From the NCBI RefSeq assembly GCF_003208655.1, contig NZ_QKLU01000008.1:62001-126000 (forward strand): a stretch of 64,000 nucleotides of DNA. The letters run 5' to 3'. The notes beneath the pieces are model-generated. The model had not been told where the DNA came from, searched no databases, and was given only the letters and a program-made list of their open reading frames with translations. This DNA comes from Pedobacter nutrimenti (GTDB lineage Bacteria; Bacteroidota; Bacteroidia; Sphingobacteriales; Sphingobacteriaceae). A program made the translations under genes and the position numbers. Each line of letters begins with the position of its first letter. The stretch's first letter is position 1. This document shows positions 34,861 to 42,658 of the stretch, piece by piece.

Positions 34861-35951
34861 TGGAACAGCGCAACAGCCCATCGCAGGAAGTCTGGAAAAA
34901 GTTTAAAAAGAATAAACTTGCTTTTTCCGGTTTGCTGTTTCTGGGTTTTTTGCTGCTTGCGGGCGTGCTGGGCTCCTTAATTACACCAGACCATAGTCCA
35001 ATGGCCAATACCATGCACCTGCAGCTGAGCAATAAAAAGCCTGGCCGCAGTTTTCAGTTTTTGGTGCTGGGCCGCAACGACAAAATACAAAAAGCAGGCT
35101 TACTGGAAAGAATGATTTATGGACAGGTTCCGGACTTTAAAGCCATTCCAATTACTTCTTACCGCGTTGCAGGCGGCCGTGTGTATGCCAGGGAATACCT
35201 TGGAGACGACGAGCAGTCTGAAGAAATGGCCTACCCCTTGCTTAAAGGGAAAAATACCTATACCCAAACCTTCTGGCTGGGCACAGATCTTTATGGCCGC
35301 GACCTGCTCAGCAGGCTGATCCTGGGCATTAGGGTTTCTTTATCGGTTGGGCTGATCGCCGTGCTGATATCCCTGTTTATTGGCATTAGCCTTGGTGCAA
35401 TGGCAGGTTATTTTGGTGGCAAAACCGACGCCGCCATCAGCTGGTTTATGAATGTGATCTGGTCACTGCCTTCCCTGCTGCTGGTCATTGCCATTTCCTT
35501 TGCCCTTGGCAAGGGCTTCTGGCAAATTTTTATTGCGGTGGGTTTATCGACCTGGGTCGATGTGGCCAGGCTGGTCAGAGGGCAGGTAATGGCCTTAAAA
35601 GAAGTGGAGTTTGTAGAGGCTTCCAGGGCATTGGGCTTTTCTACTTCACGGACCATTATCCGGCACATTCTGCCCAATATTGCAGGCCCTGTACTGGTGG
35701 TGGCTTCAGCCAATTTTGCTTCAGCCATTTTGCTGGAATCGGGGCTGAGTTTTTTGGGTTTTGGGGCACAGCCGCCCATGCCCAGCTGGGGCGGCATGAT
35801 CAAAGAACATTACGGATACATCATTATGGATGCCGCTTATCTGGCCATACTGCCTGGTTTATGCATCATGTTAACCGTATATGCTTTTAATGTGCTGGCC
35901 ATTGGCTTAAGAGATGCTTTTGATGTAAAGTCCCAAAACGTCATGGTTTAA
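34860..35951 (+). CDS. OppC/DppC-like ABC transporter permease
   Basis: This 363-residue permease has the OppC N-terminal helix (about 20-42), the motif GTDLYGRDLLSRL (141-153), five more membrane helices, and the coupling EAA loop in FVEASRALGFSTSRTIIRHILPN. The C-terminal GAQPPMPSWGGMI is typical of peptide/nickel permeases. It is about 60 residues longer than E. coli OppC because of roughly 100 residues between helix 1 and the GTD motif (about 45-140), expected to face the periplasm. No OppB, binding protein or ATPase gene is adjacent, so its partners must lie elsewhere. It shares one base with the preceding stop codon. Confidence 0.9.
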   Translation: MEQRNSPSQEVWKKFKKNKLAFSGLLFLGFLLLAGVLGSLITPDHSPMANTMHLQLSNKKPGRSFQFLVLGRNDKIQKAGLLERMIYGQVPDFKAIPITSYRVAGGRVYAREYLGDDEQSEEMAYPLLKGKNTYTQTFWLGTDLYGRDLLSRLILGIRVSLSVGLIAVLISLFIGISLGAMAGYFGGKTDAAISWFMNVIWSLPSLLLVIAISFALGKGFWQIFIAVGLSTWVDVARLVRGQVMALKEVEFVEASRALGFSTSRTIIRHILPNIAGPVLVVASANFASAILLESGLSFLGFGAQPPMPSWGGMIKEHYGYIIMDAAYLAILPGLCIMLTVYAFNVLAIGLRDAFDVKSQNVMV

Positions 35952-35980
35952 ATGCCGTTGTTATTCCTTATTTTTACTTC

Positions 35981-36592
35981 ATGTTATTAAACTGCTATCA
36001 GGACGAATTGTTGGAAGCCGGCTGTGATGAAGCGGGCAGGGGCTGTCTGGTGGGACCGGTATTTGCAGCTGCTGTTATTTTGCCAAAGGATTTTATCCCG
36101 GGCGAACTAACAGATTCTAAAAAACTGAGCCATAAACAGCGCGAAGAATTGCGCCCGGTTATCGAAGCGCAGGCCATTGCCTGGGCTGTTGCCGCTGTAG
36201 ACCAGGAAGAAATTGACCGGATCAATATCCTCAATGCTTCTTTTTTGGCCATGCACCGGGCCATAGAACAATTGAAAACCAAACCCGCCTACCTAAGCAT
36301 AGATGGCAACCGTTTTAAAGCCTATCCGGAAATTCCGCATACCTGTGTGGTTAAAGGGGACGGAAAATACCTGAACATTGCTGCAGCTTCCATACTGGCC
36401 AAAACCCATAGGGATGAGTATATGGAAAAGATCGGCGCAGCGTTTCCGGTTTATCAGTGGCATAAAAATAAGGGCTACCCAACCATTGCGCACCGGAAAG
36501 CATCACTGGAATATGGTTTAACGCCTCATCACCGGAAAAGTTTTACCGTTAGCCATCCGCAGCTGGATTTGTTTGTGGGCTTGTCTGAATAA
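35981..36592 (+). CDS. rnhB: Ribonuclease HII
   Basis: This 203-residue enzyme removes ribonucleotides from DNA. The catalytic DEAGRGCLVGPV lies at 16-27, followed by TDSKKLSHKQRE, LSIDGNRF and AAASILAKTHRDEYM, all hallmarks of RNase HII. Length is normal. The ATG lies 29 bases after the permease gene and 4 bases after TATTTTTA, a one-mismatch promoter box, so separate transcription with almost no leader is possible. Confidence 0.96.
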   Translation: MLLNCYQDELLEAGCDEAGRGCLVGPVFAAAVILPKDFIPGELTDSKKLSHKQREELRPVIEAQAIAWAVAAVDQEEIDRINILNASFLAMHRAIEQLKTKPAYLSIDGNRFKAYPEIPHTCVVKGDGKYLNIAAASILAKTHRDEYMEKIGAAFPVYQWHKNKGYPTIAHRKASLEYGLTPHHRKSFTVSHPQLDLFVGLSE

Positions 36593-36660
36593 AAAAGGGT
36601 GCTTTTATACCCTCCAAATGCCTCAAAAAACAATTTTTCTATGACGAAATAACTGGACGA

Positions 36661-36835
36661 TTATTAGAAACGGTTTACAATTTATCTAATAACTTGTTTA
36701 AGGCCTCTTTTCTGCTGCAACTTCTTTAAATTTTTCGAGGTAGAAGCTCCGCTATCTCTGCAAAATTTGCATCGTTTCGCTAAAAAATAGGCCATAACCA
36801 ATTTTACTTTATAAATTTAAACCGTTTCTTAGTAT
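36661..36835. repeat. Short inverted-repeat element upstream of a glycosyltransferase (MITE-like)
   Basis: The left end (36661-36684, with GAAACGGTTTA) and right end (36812-36835, with TAAACCGTTTC) are near-perfect inverted copies over 24 bases. The similarity continues inward for about 20 more bases on each side (GGCCTTAAACAAG-like against GGCCATAACCAAT). The core has no coding capacity. The right end stops about 10 bases before the TTG start of the next gene. No target-site duplication is clear. Confidence 0.55.
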
Positions 36836-36845
36836 TTTCACACAG

Positions 36846-38048
36846 TTGAAAGTACTGATCTTAACATACAGAGTTCCTTTTCCGCCAAACAGCGGTTACC
36901 CGATCGTGGTATACAATACGATTAAGGGTTTGTTGCGGCTGGATGCAGAAATTACCCTGTTTAGCATTAACCCCTATAAACACCGGGTAGATACCGACGA
37001 TATTTACGACCCGGTTTTCGAAAATATTAAATTTCATTCCTATAGCCTGGATACGGAAGTCAACATCTGGGGAGCGATTTTTAATATTTTTTCCAACGAA
37101 TCCTATAACGTTTCCCGGTTTTATGACGAGGAAGCGGCAAAACTGCTGGAAAATATACTGAGGGAAAACGAGTTTGATGTGATTCAGTTTGAAGGCTTGT
37201 TTGCCGTACCTTATCTGGATACGGTTAAAACTTTTAGCAAAGCAAAGCTGATTTACAGGGCACACAATATTGTTTTTGATGTCTGGGAGCGTCTTTCCCT
37301 GACCGAAAAATTTACGCCCCGTCGCAGGTACCTGCAGTTTCTGGCCAGAAGGCTGAAGTCTTATGAAACCGAACAGATTAACCGCTTTCACCAAATTTTT
37401 GCCATCAGTGAGCCCGACCGGCAAAGTATTCTGAGGTTTGGCTGTGAAATCAATGTGGAAGTTTTCCCTGTGGCCCTTGATTTTGAAAAATACATTACTG
37501 ACCCTTCAAAAGTCAGTTTTCCAACCTTATTTCACCTGGGCGCCATGGACTGGAGGCCCAATAAAGAGGGGCTGGAATGGTTTCTGGACGAAATATGGCC
37601 GGATATTGAAAAACTGAACAGCGAACTGCGGTTTTATATTGCGGGTAAAAATATGCAGCAGCAGTTTTTTGATTACGACTCAGACAATGTGGTGGTGGAG
37701 GGTGAAGTGATGGATGCCGTAGAATTTATCAATTCCAAAGCCATTATGATTGTTCCCCTGCTTTCTGGCAGTGGGATGCGGGTAAAAATTATTGAAGGTA
37801 TGGCCATGAGAAAATGTATTATCGCGACCACGATGGCTGCAGAAGGGATCAGCTGCGAACATGGCAGGGACATTCTGATTGCCAATACCCCCGACGAATT
37901 TTACAGGGCCATTCTGCAATGCATTACCAATCCGGTAAAATGGCGGGAAATCGGGGAAAACGCCAGAAAAACCGCCGAGCGGAATTATAATATTTCGAGC
38001 ATTGCAGAAAGGATGTTCAATATCTACCAGCAGCTTATAAATGTATAA
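36846..38048 (+). CDS. Family 4-type (GT-B) glycosyltransferase
   Basis: This 400-residue protein begins at a TTG; no ATG lies upstream in frame. The N-terminal lobe starts KVLILTYRVPFPPNSGYP, the usual glycine-rich donor entry of GT4 enzymes, with LIYRAHNIVFDVWERL further on. The C-terminal lobe has LFHLGAMDWRPNKEGLEWFL, VPLLSGSGMRVKIIEGMAM and a final helix, matching GT4 retaining glycosyltransferases (COG0438-like). It lacks a signal peptide and is likely cytoplasmic or peripheral. The sugar and acceptor are unknown. It is transcribed alone, directly behind an inverted-repeat element. Confidence 0.88.
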   Translation: MKVLILTYRVPFPPNSGYPIVVYNTIKGLLRLDAEITLFSINPYKHRVDTDDIYDPVFENIKFHSYSLDTEVNIWGAIFNIFSNESYNVSRFYDEEAAKLLENILRENEFDVIQFEGLFAVPYLDTVKTFSKAKLIYRAHNIVFDVWERLSLTEKFTPRRRYLQFLARRLKSYETEQINRFHQIFAISEPDRQSILRFGCEINVEVFPVALDFEKYITDPSKVSFPTLFHLGAMDWRPNKEGLEWFLDEIWPDIEKLNSELRFYIAGKNMQQQFFDYDSDNVVVEGEVMDAVEFINSKAIMIVPLLSGSGMRVKIIEGMAMRKCIIATTMAAEGISCEHGRDILIANTPDEFYRAILQCITNPVKWREIGENARKTAERNYNISSIAERMFNIYQQLINV

Positions 38049-38056
38049 AAATTGTG

Positions 38057-38064
38057 TACTTTTG
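38057..38064 (+). promoter_or_regulatory. -7 promoter box of gcvT
   Basis: TACTTTTG matches TAnnTTTG and ends 24 bases before the ATG of gcvT, just after the preceding glycosyltransferase gene. Confidence 0.45.
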
Positions 38065-38088
38065 GCCACCATTTTTATATAACAAAGT

Positions 38089-39168
38089 ATGAATAATACC
38101 GCATTAACAGACAAACACATTTCATTAGGCGCTAAGATGGTGCCATTTGCAGGATACAATATGCCTGTTCAGTACGAAGGGATTAATGCTGAGCACCAGA
38201 CCGTCAGAAATGGCGTGGGTGTTTTTGATGTTAGCCATATGGGAGAGTTTATTCTGAAAGGGGATAAAGCCCTGGACCTGATCCAGCGTGTAACCAGCAA
38301 TGATGCTTCCAAATTATATGATGGAAAAGTACAGTACTCCTGTCTGCCAAATGAAAATGGCGGGATTGTGGATGACCTGCTGGTTTACCGTATAGATGAA
38401 AAAACCTATATGCTGGTGGTCAATGCATCGAACATTGAAAAAGACTGGAACTGGATACAAAAATTCAATACCGAAGGTGTAGAGATGCACAATATTTCAG
38501 ATAAAACTTCTTTGCTGGCCATACAGGGGCCTAAAGCGGCCGAAGCCTTACAGAGCCTTACCGATATTGACCTGGCTTCCATGGAGTATTATAACTTCAA
38601 AAAGGGTGTATTTGCTGGAGTAGATAATGTTGTGGTTTCTGCAACAGGTTATACCGGTGCTGGTGGTTTTGAAATTTATTTTGACAATGAACATGCCTAT
38701 AAAATCTGGGATGCCATTTTTGAAGCGGGTAAAGACTTAGGCATTAAACCTATAGGTCTTGGTGCAAGAGATACCCTGCGTCTGGAAATGGGCTTTTGTT
38801 TATATGGAAATGATATAGATGATACGACTTCTCCTATAGAGGCCGGTTTGGGCTGGATCACTAAATTCAGCAAAACGTTTACCAATTCTGCGGCATTACA
38901 GGCACAAAAAGAAGCCGGCGTTCAAAAGAAACTCATTGGTTTTGAAATGATTGACAGAGGTATTCCACGTCATGATTATGAAATTACAGATGAGCAGGGC
39001 CAGGTTATTGGAAGGGTCACCTCAGGAACACAATCTCCTTCTTTACAAAAAGCGATAGGTATGGGCTATGTGAACCTGGACAAAGCCAAAGAAGGTTCGG
39101 AAATTTATATCCTGATCCGTAATGCGCAAATCAAAGCAAAAGTCGTTAAGTTCCCTTTTTATAAATAG
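38089..39168 (+). CDS. gcvT: Glycine cleavage system T protein (aminomethyltransferase)
   Basis: This 359-residue tetrahydrofolate-dependent enzyme releases ammonia and 5,10-methylene-THF from the aminomethyl group carried by the H protein. The typical N-terminus (LTDKHISLGAKMVPFAGYNMPVQY), the DVSHMGEF motif, ATGYTGAGGFEIYF and GLGARDTLRLEMGFCLYGND are all present. Length is normal. It lies 14 bases upstream of comB and probably shares its transcript. The H and P proteins are not in this window. Confidence 0.97.
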   Translation: MNNTALTDKHISLGAKMVPFAGYNMPVQYEGINAEHQTVRNGVGVFDVSHMGEFILKGDKALDLIQRVTSNDASKLYDGKVQYSCLPNENGGIVDDLLVYRIDEKTYMLVVNASNIEKDWNWIQKFNTEGVEMHNISDKTSLLAIQGPKAAEALQSLTDIDLASMEYYNFKKGVFAGVDNVVVSATGYTGAGGFEIYFDNEHAYKIWDAIFEAGKDLGIKPIGLGARDTLRLEMGFCLYGNDIDDTTSPIEAGLGWITKFSKTFTNSAALQAQKEAGVQKKLIGFEMIDRGIPRHDYEITDEQGQVIGRVTSGTQSPSLQKAIGMGYVNLDKAKEGSEIYILIRNAQIKAKVVKFPFYK

Positions 39169-39182
39169 AATTCCCTCCGTAG

Positions 39183-39893
39183 ATGCAAAGAAAGATTGAA
39201 GTTTGTCTGACACCAGCTTTGCTGGACCTGTATGCGATTGAAGAAAGCATCGTGGTGGTCATTGATATTTTAAGAGCAACCTCTTCTATCGTCTATGGAA
39301 TAGATAACGGGGCAGAAGCCATTATCCCTGTAGCTCAGGTGGAAGATTGCCTGAGTTACAAGGATCATGGTTATTTACTGGCCGCCGAAAGAAACGGAGA
39401 AGTTGTGGAAGGCTATGATTTTGGCAATTCCCCTTTTTCCTATACCTCAGAAAAAGTAGCCGGAAAGACAGTGGTCCTGACCACTACAAATGGCACCAAA
39501 GCCCTTCATTTGGCAAGGGAAAGGGCCGCACAGGTGGTGATTGGTGCTTTCCTGAACCTGGACAGCCTATGCAACTGGTTAAAGGACCAGGATAAAAATG
39601 TATTGCTGTTGTGTGCAGGCTGGAAAGATCAGTTCAACCTCGAGGATACCTTGTTTGCCGGAGCTGTTGTGAATCGCCTCCGGGCATCTTTTGTTCATTT
39701 TGATGATTCCAGTGTGGCCTCGGAAGACCTTTATGTGCTTGCCCGGCAAGACCTTAGGGCATACCTCTCCAAATCTTCACACAGCCACCGTTTGGCCGCA
39801 CTCAACATCGAGCAGGACGTTCAGTTTTGTTTGCAGTTAAATGTCTGCAAAGCCATCCCTGTTTTAAAAGGGGAGCGCTTGCTTGCTTTGTAA
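39183..39893 (+). CDS. 2-phosphosulfolactate phosphatase family protein (ComB)
   Basis: This 236-residue protein carries the ComB signatures VVVIDILRATSSIVYGID and VVLTTTNGTKALHLA, with LLLCAGWKDQFNLEDTLFAG near the middle. ComB removes phosphate from 2-phospho-3-sulfolactate in coenzyme M synthesis. Bacteroidota do not make coenzyme M, so here the product (sulfolactate) would have another use, or the substrate may differ. It follows gcvT by 14 bases. Confidence 0.9.
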   Translation: MQRKIEVCLTPALLDLYAIEESIVVVIDILRATSSIVYGIDNGAEAIIPVAQVEDCLSYKDHGYLLAAERNGEVVEGYDFGNSPFSYTSEKVAGKTVVLTTTNGTKALHLARERAAQVVIGAFLNLDSLCNWLKDQDKNVLLLCAGWKDQFNLEDTLFAGAVVNRLRASFVHFDDSSVASEDLYVLARQDLRAYLSKSSHSHRLAALNIEQDVQFCLQLNVCKAIPVLKGERLLAL

Positions 39894-39896
39894 GCA

Positions 39897-40685
39897 TCAG
39901 GACCTGGCTTTTTTTGCCTGGATCAGTTCCCTGAGTTTTTCATTTGATTTGATCGTTTTGAGGGTTTCCTCGTAAGCCAGCCAGTAAATGGTTTCCGCTT
40001 TTTTCATGTCAAAGGTGCTGATCTCTCCCATTCCCTTTGGCTCAATCATTACATCGCAGAATTTAGCCTTTTGCTCCATATCTTTATTCACAGACATGAT
40101 GCCTGCCCGTCCCATCAGGGTGGTGATGTTGGTAATTTTGTCTACTGATTTTAAATGGTTGCAGGAAGAACCGATAATAAAGTCACAGTCTTTCAACAAA
40201 GGCTCTACCGGGAAATTGTTCAGGATTCCCCCATCCACATACATCTGCCCATCAATCATAATGGGTTTAAAAATTCCCGGAATACAGCTGGAAGCTTGTA
40301 TGGCCCTGATCAATGGCCCTTTGGTAAAATAAATAAGGCTGCCTTCGCTAAAATTCGTCGCTGCAATGGTCAATGGGATGTTCAGGTCTTCGATGCGGTC
40401 ACCAGGAAAGTATTCCTTTAGCAACGCCGCAGTATGTTCTATGTTGACCAGGCCCAGTGCACCCAGGGAGGGGCGTACAAAGCGCAAAAGTTTGGTTTTC
40501 ATAAAAATATTCAGGCCCTCTTCGGGGTCAATGCCCGCGGCATAAAATGCACCGGCTATAGAGCCGGCGCTGGTGCCGCTAATGTGGCTAAACCGGATGC
40601 CTGCATTCATAAAGGCTTTTAAAACACCGAGGTGGGCAATGCCCCTGATTCCGCCCCCGGATAATACGATCCCTATCTTGTCCAT
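39897..40685 (-). CDS. Patatin-like phospholipase
   Basis: This 262-residue protein has all patatin elements: the oxyanion loop SGGGIRGIAH (9-18), the nucleophile elbow GTSAG with Ser39, and the catalytic Asp151 in VDGGILNN. Patatin hydrolases cleave acyl chains from phospholipids. There is no signal peptide, so it acts in the cytoplasm or on the inner face of the membrane. It lies 9 bases downstream of gldB on the same strand and is probably co-transcribed with it. Confidence 0.93.
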   Translation of the reverse strand: MDKIGIVLSGGGIRGIAHLGVLKAFMNAGIRFSHISGTSAGSIAGAFYAAGIDPEEGLNIFMKTKLLRFVRPSLGALGLVNIEHTAALLKEYFPGDRIEDLNIPLTIAATNFSEGSLIYFTKGPLIRAIQASSCIPGIFKPIMIDGQMYVDGGILNNFPVEPLLKDCDFIIGSSCNHLKSVDKITNITTLMGRAGIMSVNKDMEQKAKFCDVMIEPKGMGEISTFDMKKAETIYWLAYEETLKTIKSNEKLRELIQAKKARS

Positions 40686-40694
40686 ATTGGTAAA

Positions 40695-41831
40695 TTAATT
40701 CGCTTGTTTGGGCTTGTACCTGGATTTACTTAATATTTTCTGCGCATCTTTTTCGGCCATCAGCTGCTGAAGGCTAATCTGCGGGTTCTTTTCCATATAT
40801 TTTTTTACAATCTGCCACCCGGTCCAGATACCCAGCTTAGGGGCCGATTGATTTTTTTCACCCACGCCTGGTGTAAAAGGCCCTTCACTTAAAAAGACCT
40901 GTATCTGTTGATAATCGGTATTGTACAGCAGGTTGTTTTCCATAAAATAGCCCCAAATGTCACCTTCGAATTTTTTACACCAGTTGATCTGCGTACTGCT
41001 GTAGCCAATTTTTACAGAATCGGGAACTTTTTCATCGAGCACCTTGTCCATAAAATACAGAATTTTTCCACTGTAAATCATTTTAGAAAGTAAAGTCCTG
41101 TTGTCATCACTTTCGGGAAAGAGTTCTTCATGGGCATAGGTTTCAGTTAGCCTTGGAACAATGTATTCGGGGCTGAACCTTCTGGAAAGGTATACTGGAA
41201 CACTGGTCACAATGGCCTTGTAAAATTTACTGTCTTTTCCCAGGAACATGTCCAGGCCAATACCCATATAATCATCACCCAGGGGCGTCTGAACAGAAAA
41301 ACCTGATACAAATGAAATGAAGCGGGGGATCCTGGCCTCGGGATAATAGTATTTAATGTATTTGAAACTCTGGCTGAGCTGCTTTTCTATCGGGGCCAGG
41401 CTTGGAAAAACACTGTCTGTTTCTTTGCTCAGATCGGCATAAGCCTTGTCCTTATATAGGGTCGTCAGGATATCGGTTCCGGTATAGCTATGGTCGCCAA
41501 CCATCCTGTGGATGTAGTCGTCGTAAAATTCACCATATTTTTTTTTCAGCAAAACATCAGTTTGTGCGACATCATCGCTTTTATGCTGGATCAGGTCTCT
41601 GTCAAAACGAATAATTTTAAGGTCCAGGTTGATCTTGCTCACATCTGGTTTGTCGCTTTGCTGGCATGCAGAAAACAGCAGTACGCAGAGCAGCAGGGAA
41701 GCGCATGCCCTGGTCTGCAGGATGTAATTTTTCCCGCTGACTTTATACAATAAACGACCTGCCCATGAAAAAAAAGCGGTTGCTAACAGAAAAAATAGAT
41801 AAATTTGGGAATGTTTTACGTTATAACTCAT
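40695..41831 (-). CDS. gldB: Gliding motility lipoprotein GldB
   Basis: This protein of up to 378 residues matches GldB: a lipoprotein with a conserved C-terminal domain including FISFVSGFSVQTPLGDDYMGIGLDMFLG and LPESDD-type segments (here LFPESDDNRTLLSKMIY). GldB is needed for gliding in Flavobacterium johnsoniae; its mechanism is not known. The lipobox LFSAC has its Cys at residue 56, far for a lipoprotein signal, and the first 28 residues contain a separate hydrophobic stretch. A TTG at 41750 would give a normal signal (YKVSGKNYILQTRACASLLL). The ATG at 41831 is however only 6 bases from a promoter box, so the start is unresolved. Confidence 0.85.
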   Translation of the reverse strand: MSYNVKHSQIYLFFLLATAFFSWAGRLLYKVSGKNYILQTRACASLLLCVLLFSACQQSDKPDVSKINLDLKIIRFDRDLIQHKSDDVAQTDVLLKKKYGEFYDDYIHRMVGDHSYTGTDILTTLYKDKAYADLSKETDSVFPSLAPIEKQLSQSFKYIKYYYPEARIPRFISFVSGFSVQTPLGDDYMGIGLDMFLGKDSKFYKAIVTSVPVYLSRRFSPEYIVPRLTETYAHEELFPESDDNRTLLSKMIYSGKILYFMDKVLDEKVPDSVKIGYSSTQINWCKKFEGDIWGYFMENNLLYNTDYQQIQVFLSEGPFTPGVGEKNQSAPKLGIWTGWQIVKKYMEKNPQISLQQLMAEKDAQKILSKSRYKPKQAN

Positions 41832-41837
41832 TTAGAG

Positions 41838-41845
41838 CAAATATA
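41838..41845 (-). promoter_or_regulatory. -7 promoter box of gldB
   Basis: On the minus strand TATATTTG (41845-41838) matches TAnnTTTG and ends 6 bases before the ATG at 41831, implying a leaderless mRNA or an internal start. Confidence 0.45.
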
Positions 41846-41984
41846 ATCAGATCAGGCAGGAATCGCATACTGCATGGCAGCAGATGAGAAATAAATTTTA
41901 GGCCTTTGTGTAAATGATTGCCTGATGACAATAGAAGATGTAAAACAGGGGCAGCTTGCCCGTCACCTATAAATTAGATAAAAG

Positions 41985-42653
41985 ATGAAGAGAGTATTTT
42001 TATTCATGCTGTTACTTGCCTCTGCAGGAGGTCTTTTCGCTCAGAATTCCCCGTCCCCGGATTATGGTTTCCGTCTTGGCTTGACTGCCCACCCGACTTT
42101 TGGATGGCTTAAAGCCGAAAACGGAAAAGGAAACGGTTTGAGTTTAGGTTTTTCCTATGGTTTGCTGGCAGACTTCAATTTTGCTGAAAATTACAGCCTG
42201 GCCACAGGACTGACCATTACCACCATTAACGGAAAAAGCACGGAAATTAACCCGGCTTTATATGCGCCGGCCGCAAGTGCGGCAGCCGGCTATGATTTGA
42301 AATATAAATTGCAATACATAGAGCTTCCGCTGACCCTGAAACTCAAAACCAATAAAATCGGTGATTTGAGGTGGTACGGACAGTTTGGTTTGTCCAATGA
42401 TTTTAACATTGGGGCCAAACAGGATGCAGAGCTTGCCGGGAAAGGTCTGGTCAATGACCAGGCGATAAAAAAATACACCAGGTTTTACCGAGCCGGTTTG
42501 ATTTTAGGCGGTGGCGGTGAATTTGATATCGATACCCATACCAGTATTACTGCAGGACTGACCTATAACAACGGTTTTACCAATATTGTAAAAGACAATG
42601 GCAGAAGTGTCCGCAACCATTACATCGCACTTAATTTAGGAATCTTTTTCTAA
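41985..42653 (+). CDS. Outer membrane beta-barrel protein (PorT/OmpW-like family)
   Basis: This 222-residue protein has a signal peptide (MKRVFLFMLLLASAGGLFAQ) and an eight-strand-like barrel pattern: alternating hydrophobic residues with glycines (FRLGLTAHPTFGWL, SYGLLADFNFAENYSLATGL, ITAGLTYNNGFTN) and a C-terminal aromatic (LNLGIFF). It fits the outer-membrane beta-barrel domain grouped with PorT-like proteins. Whether it is the T9SS protein PorT/SprT cannot be told from this sequence alone. It is divergent from gldB and lies 5 bases before nadE. Confidence 0.82.
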   Translation: MKRVFLFMLLLASAGGLFAQNSPSPDYGFRLGLTAHPTFGWLKAENGKGNGLSLGFSYGLLADFNFAENYSLATGLTITTINGKSTEINPALYAPAASAAAGYDLKYKLQYIELPLTLKLKTNKIGDLRWYGQFGLSNDFNIGAKQDAELAGKGLVNDQAIKKYTRFYRAGLILGGGGEFDIDTHTSITAGLTYNNGFTNIVKDNGRSVRNHYIALNLGIFF

Positions 42654-42658
42654 GAGAA

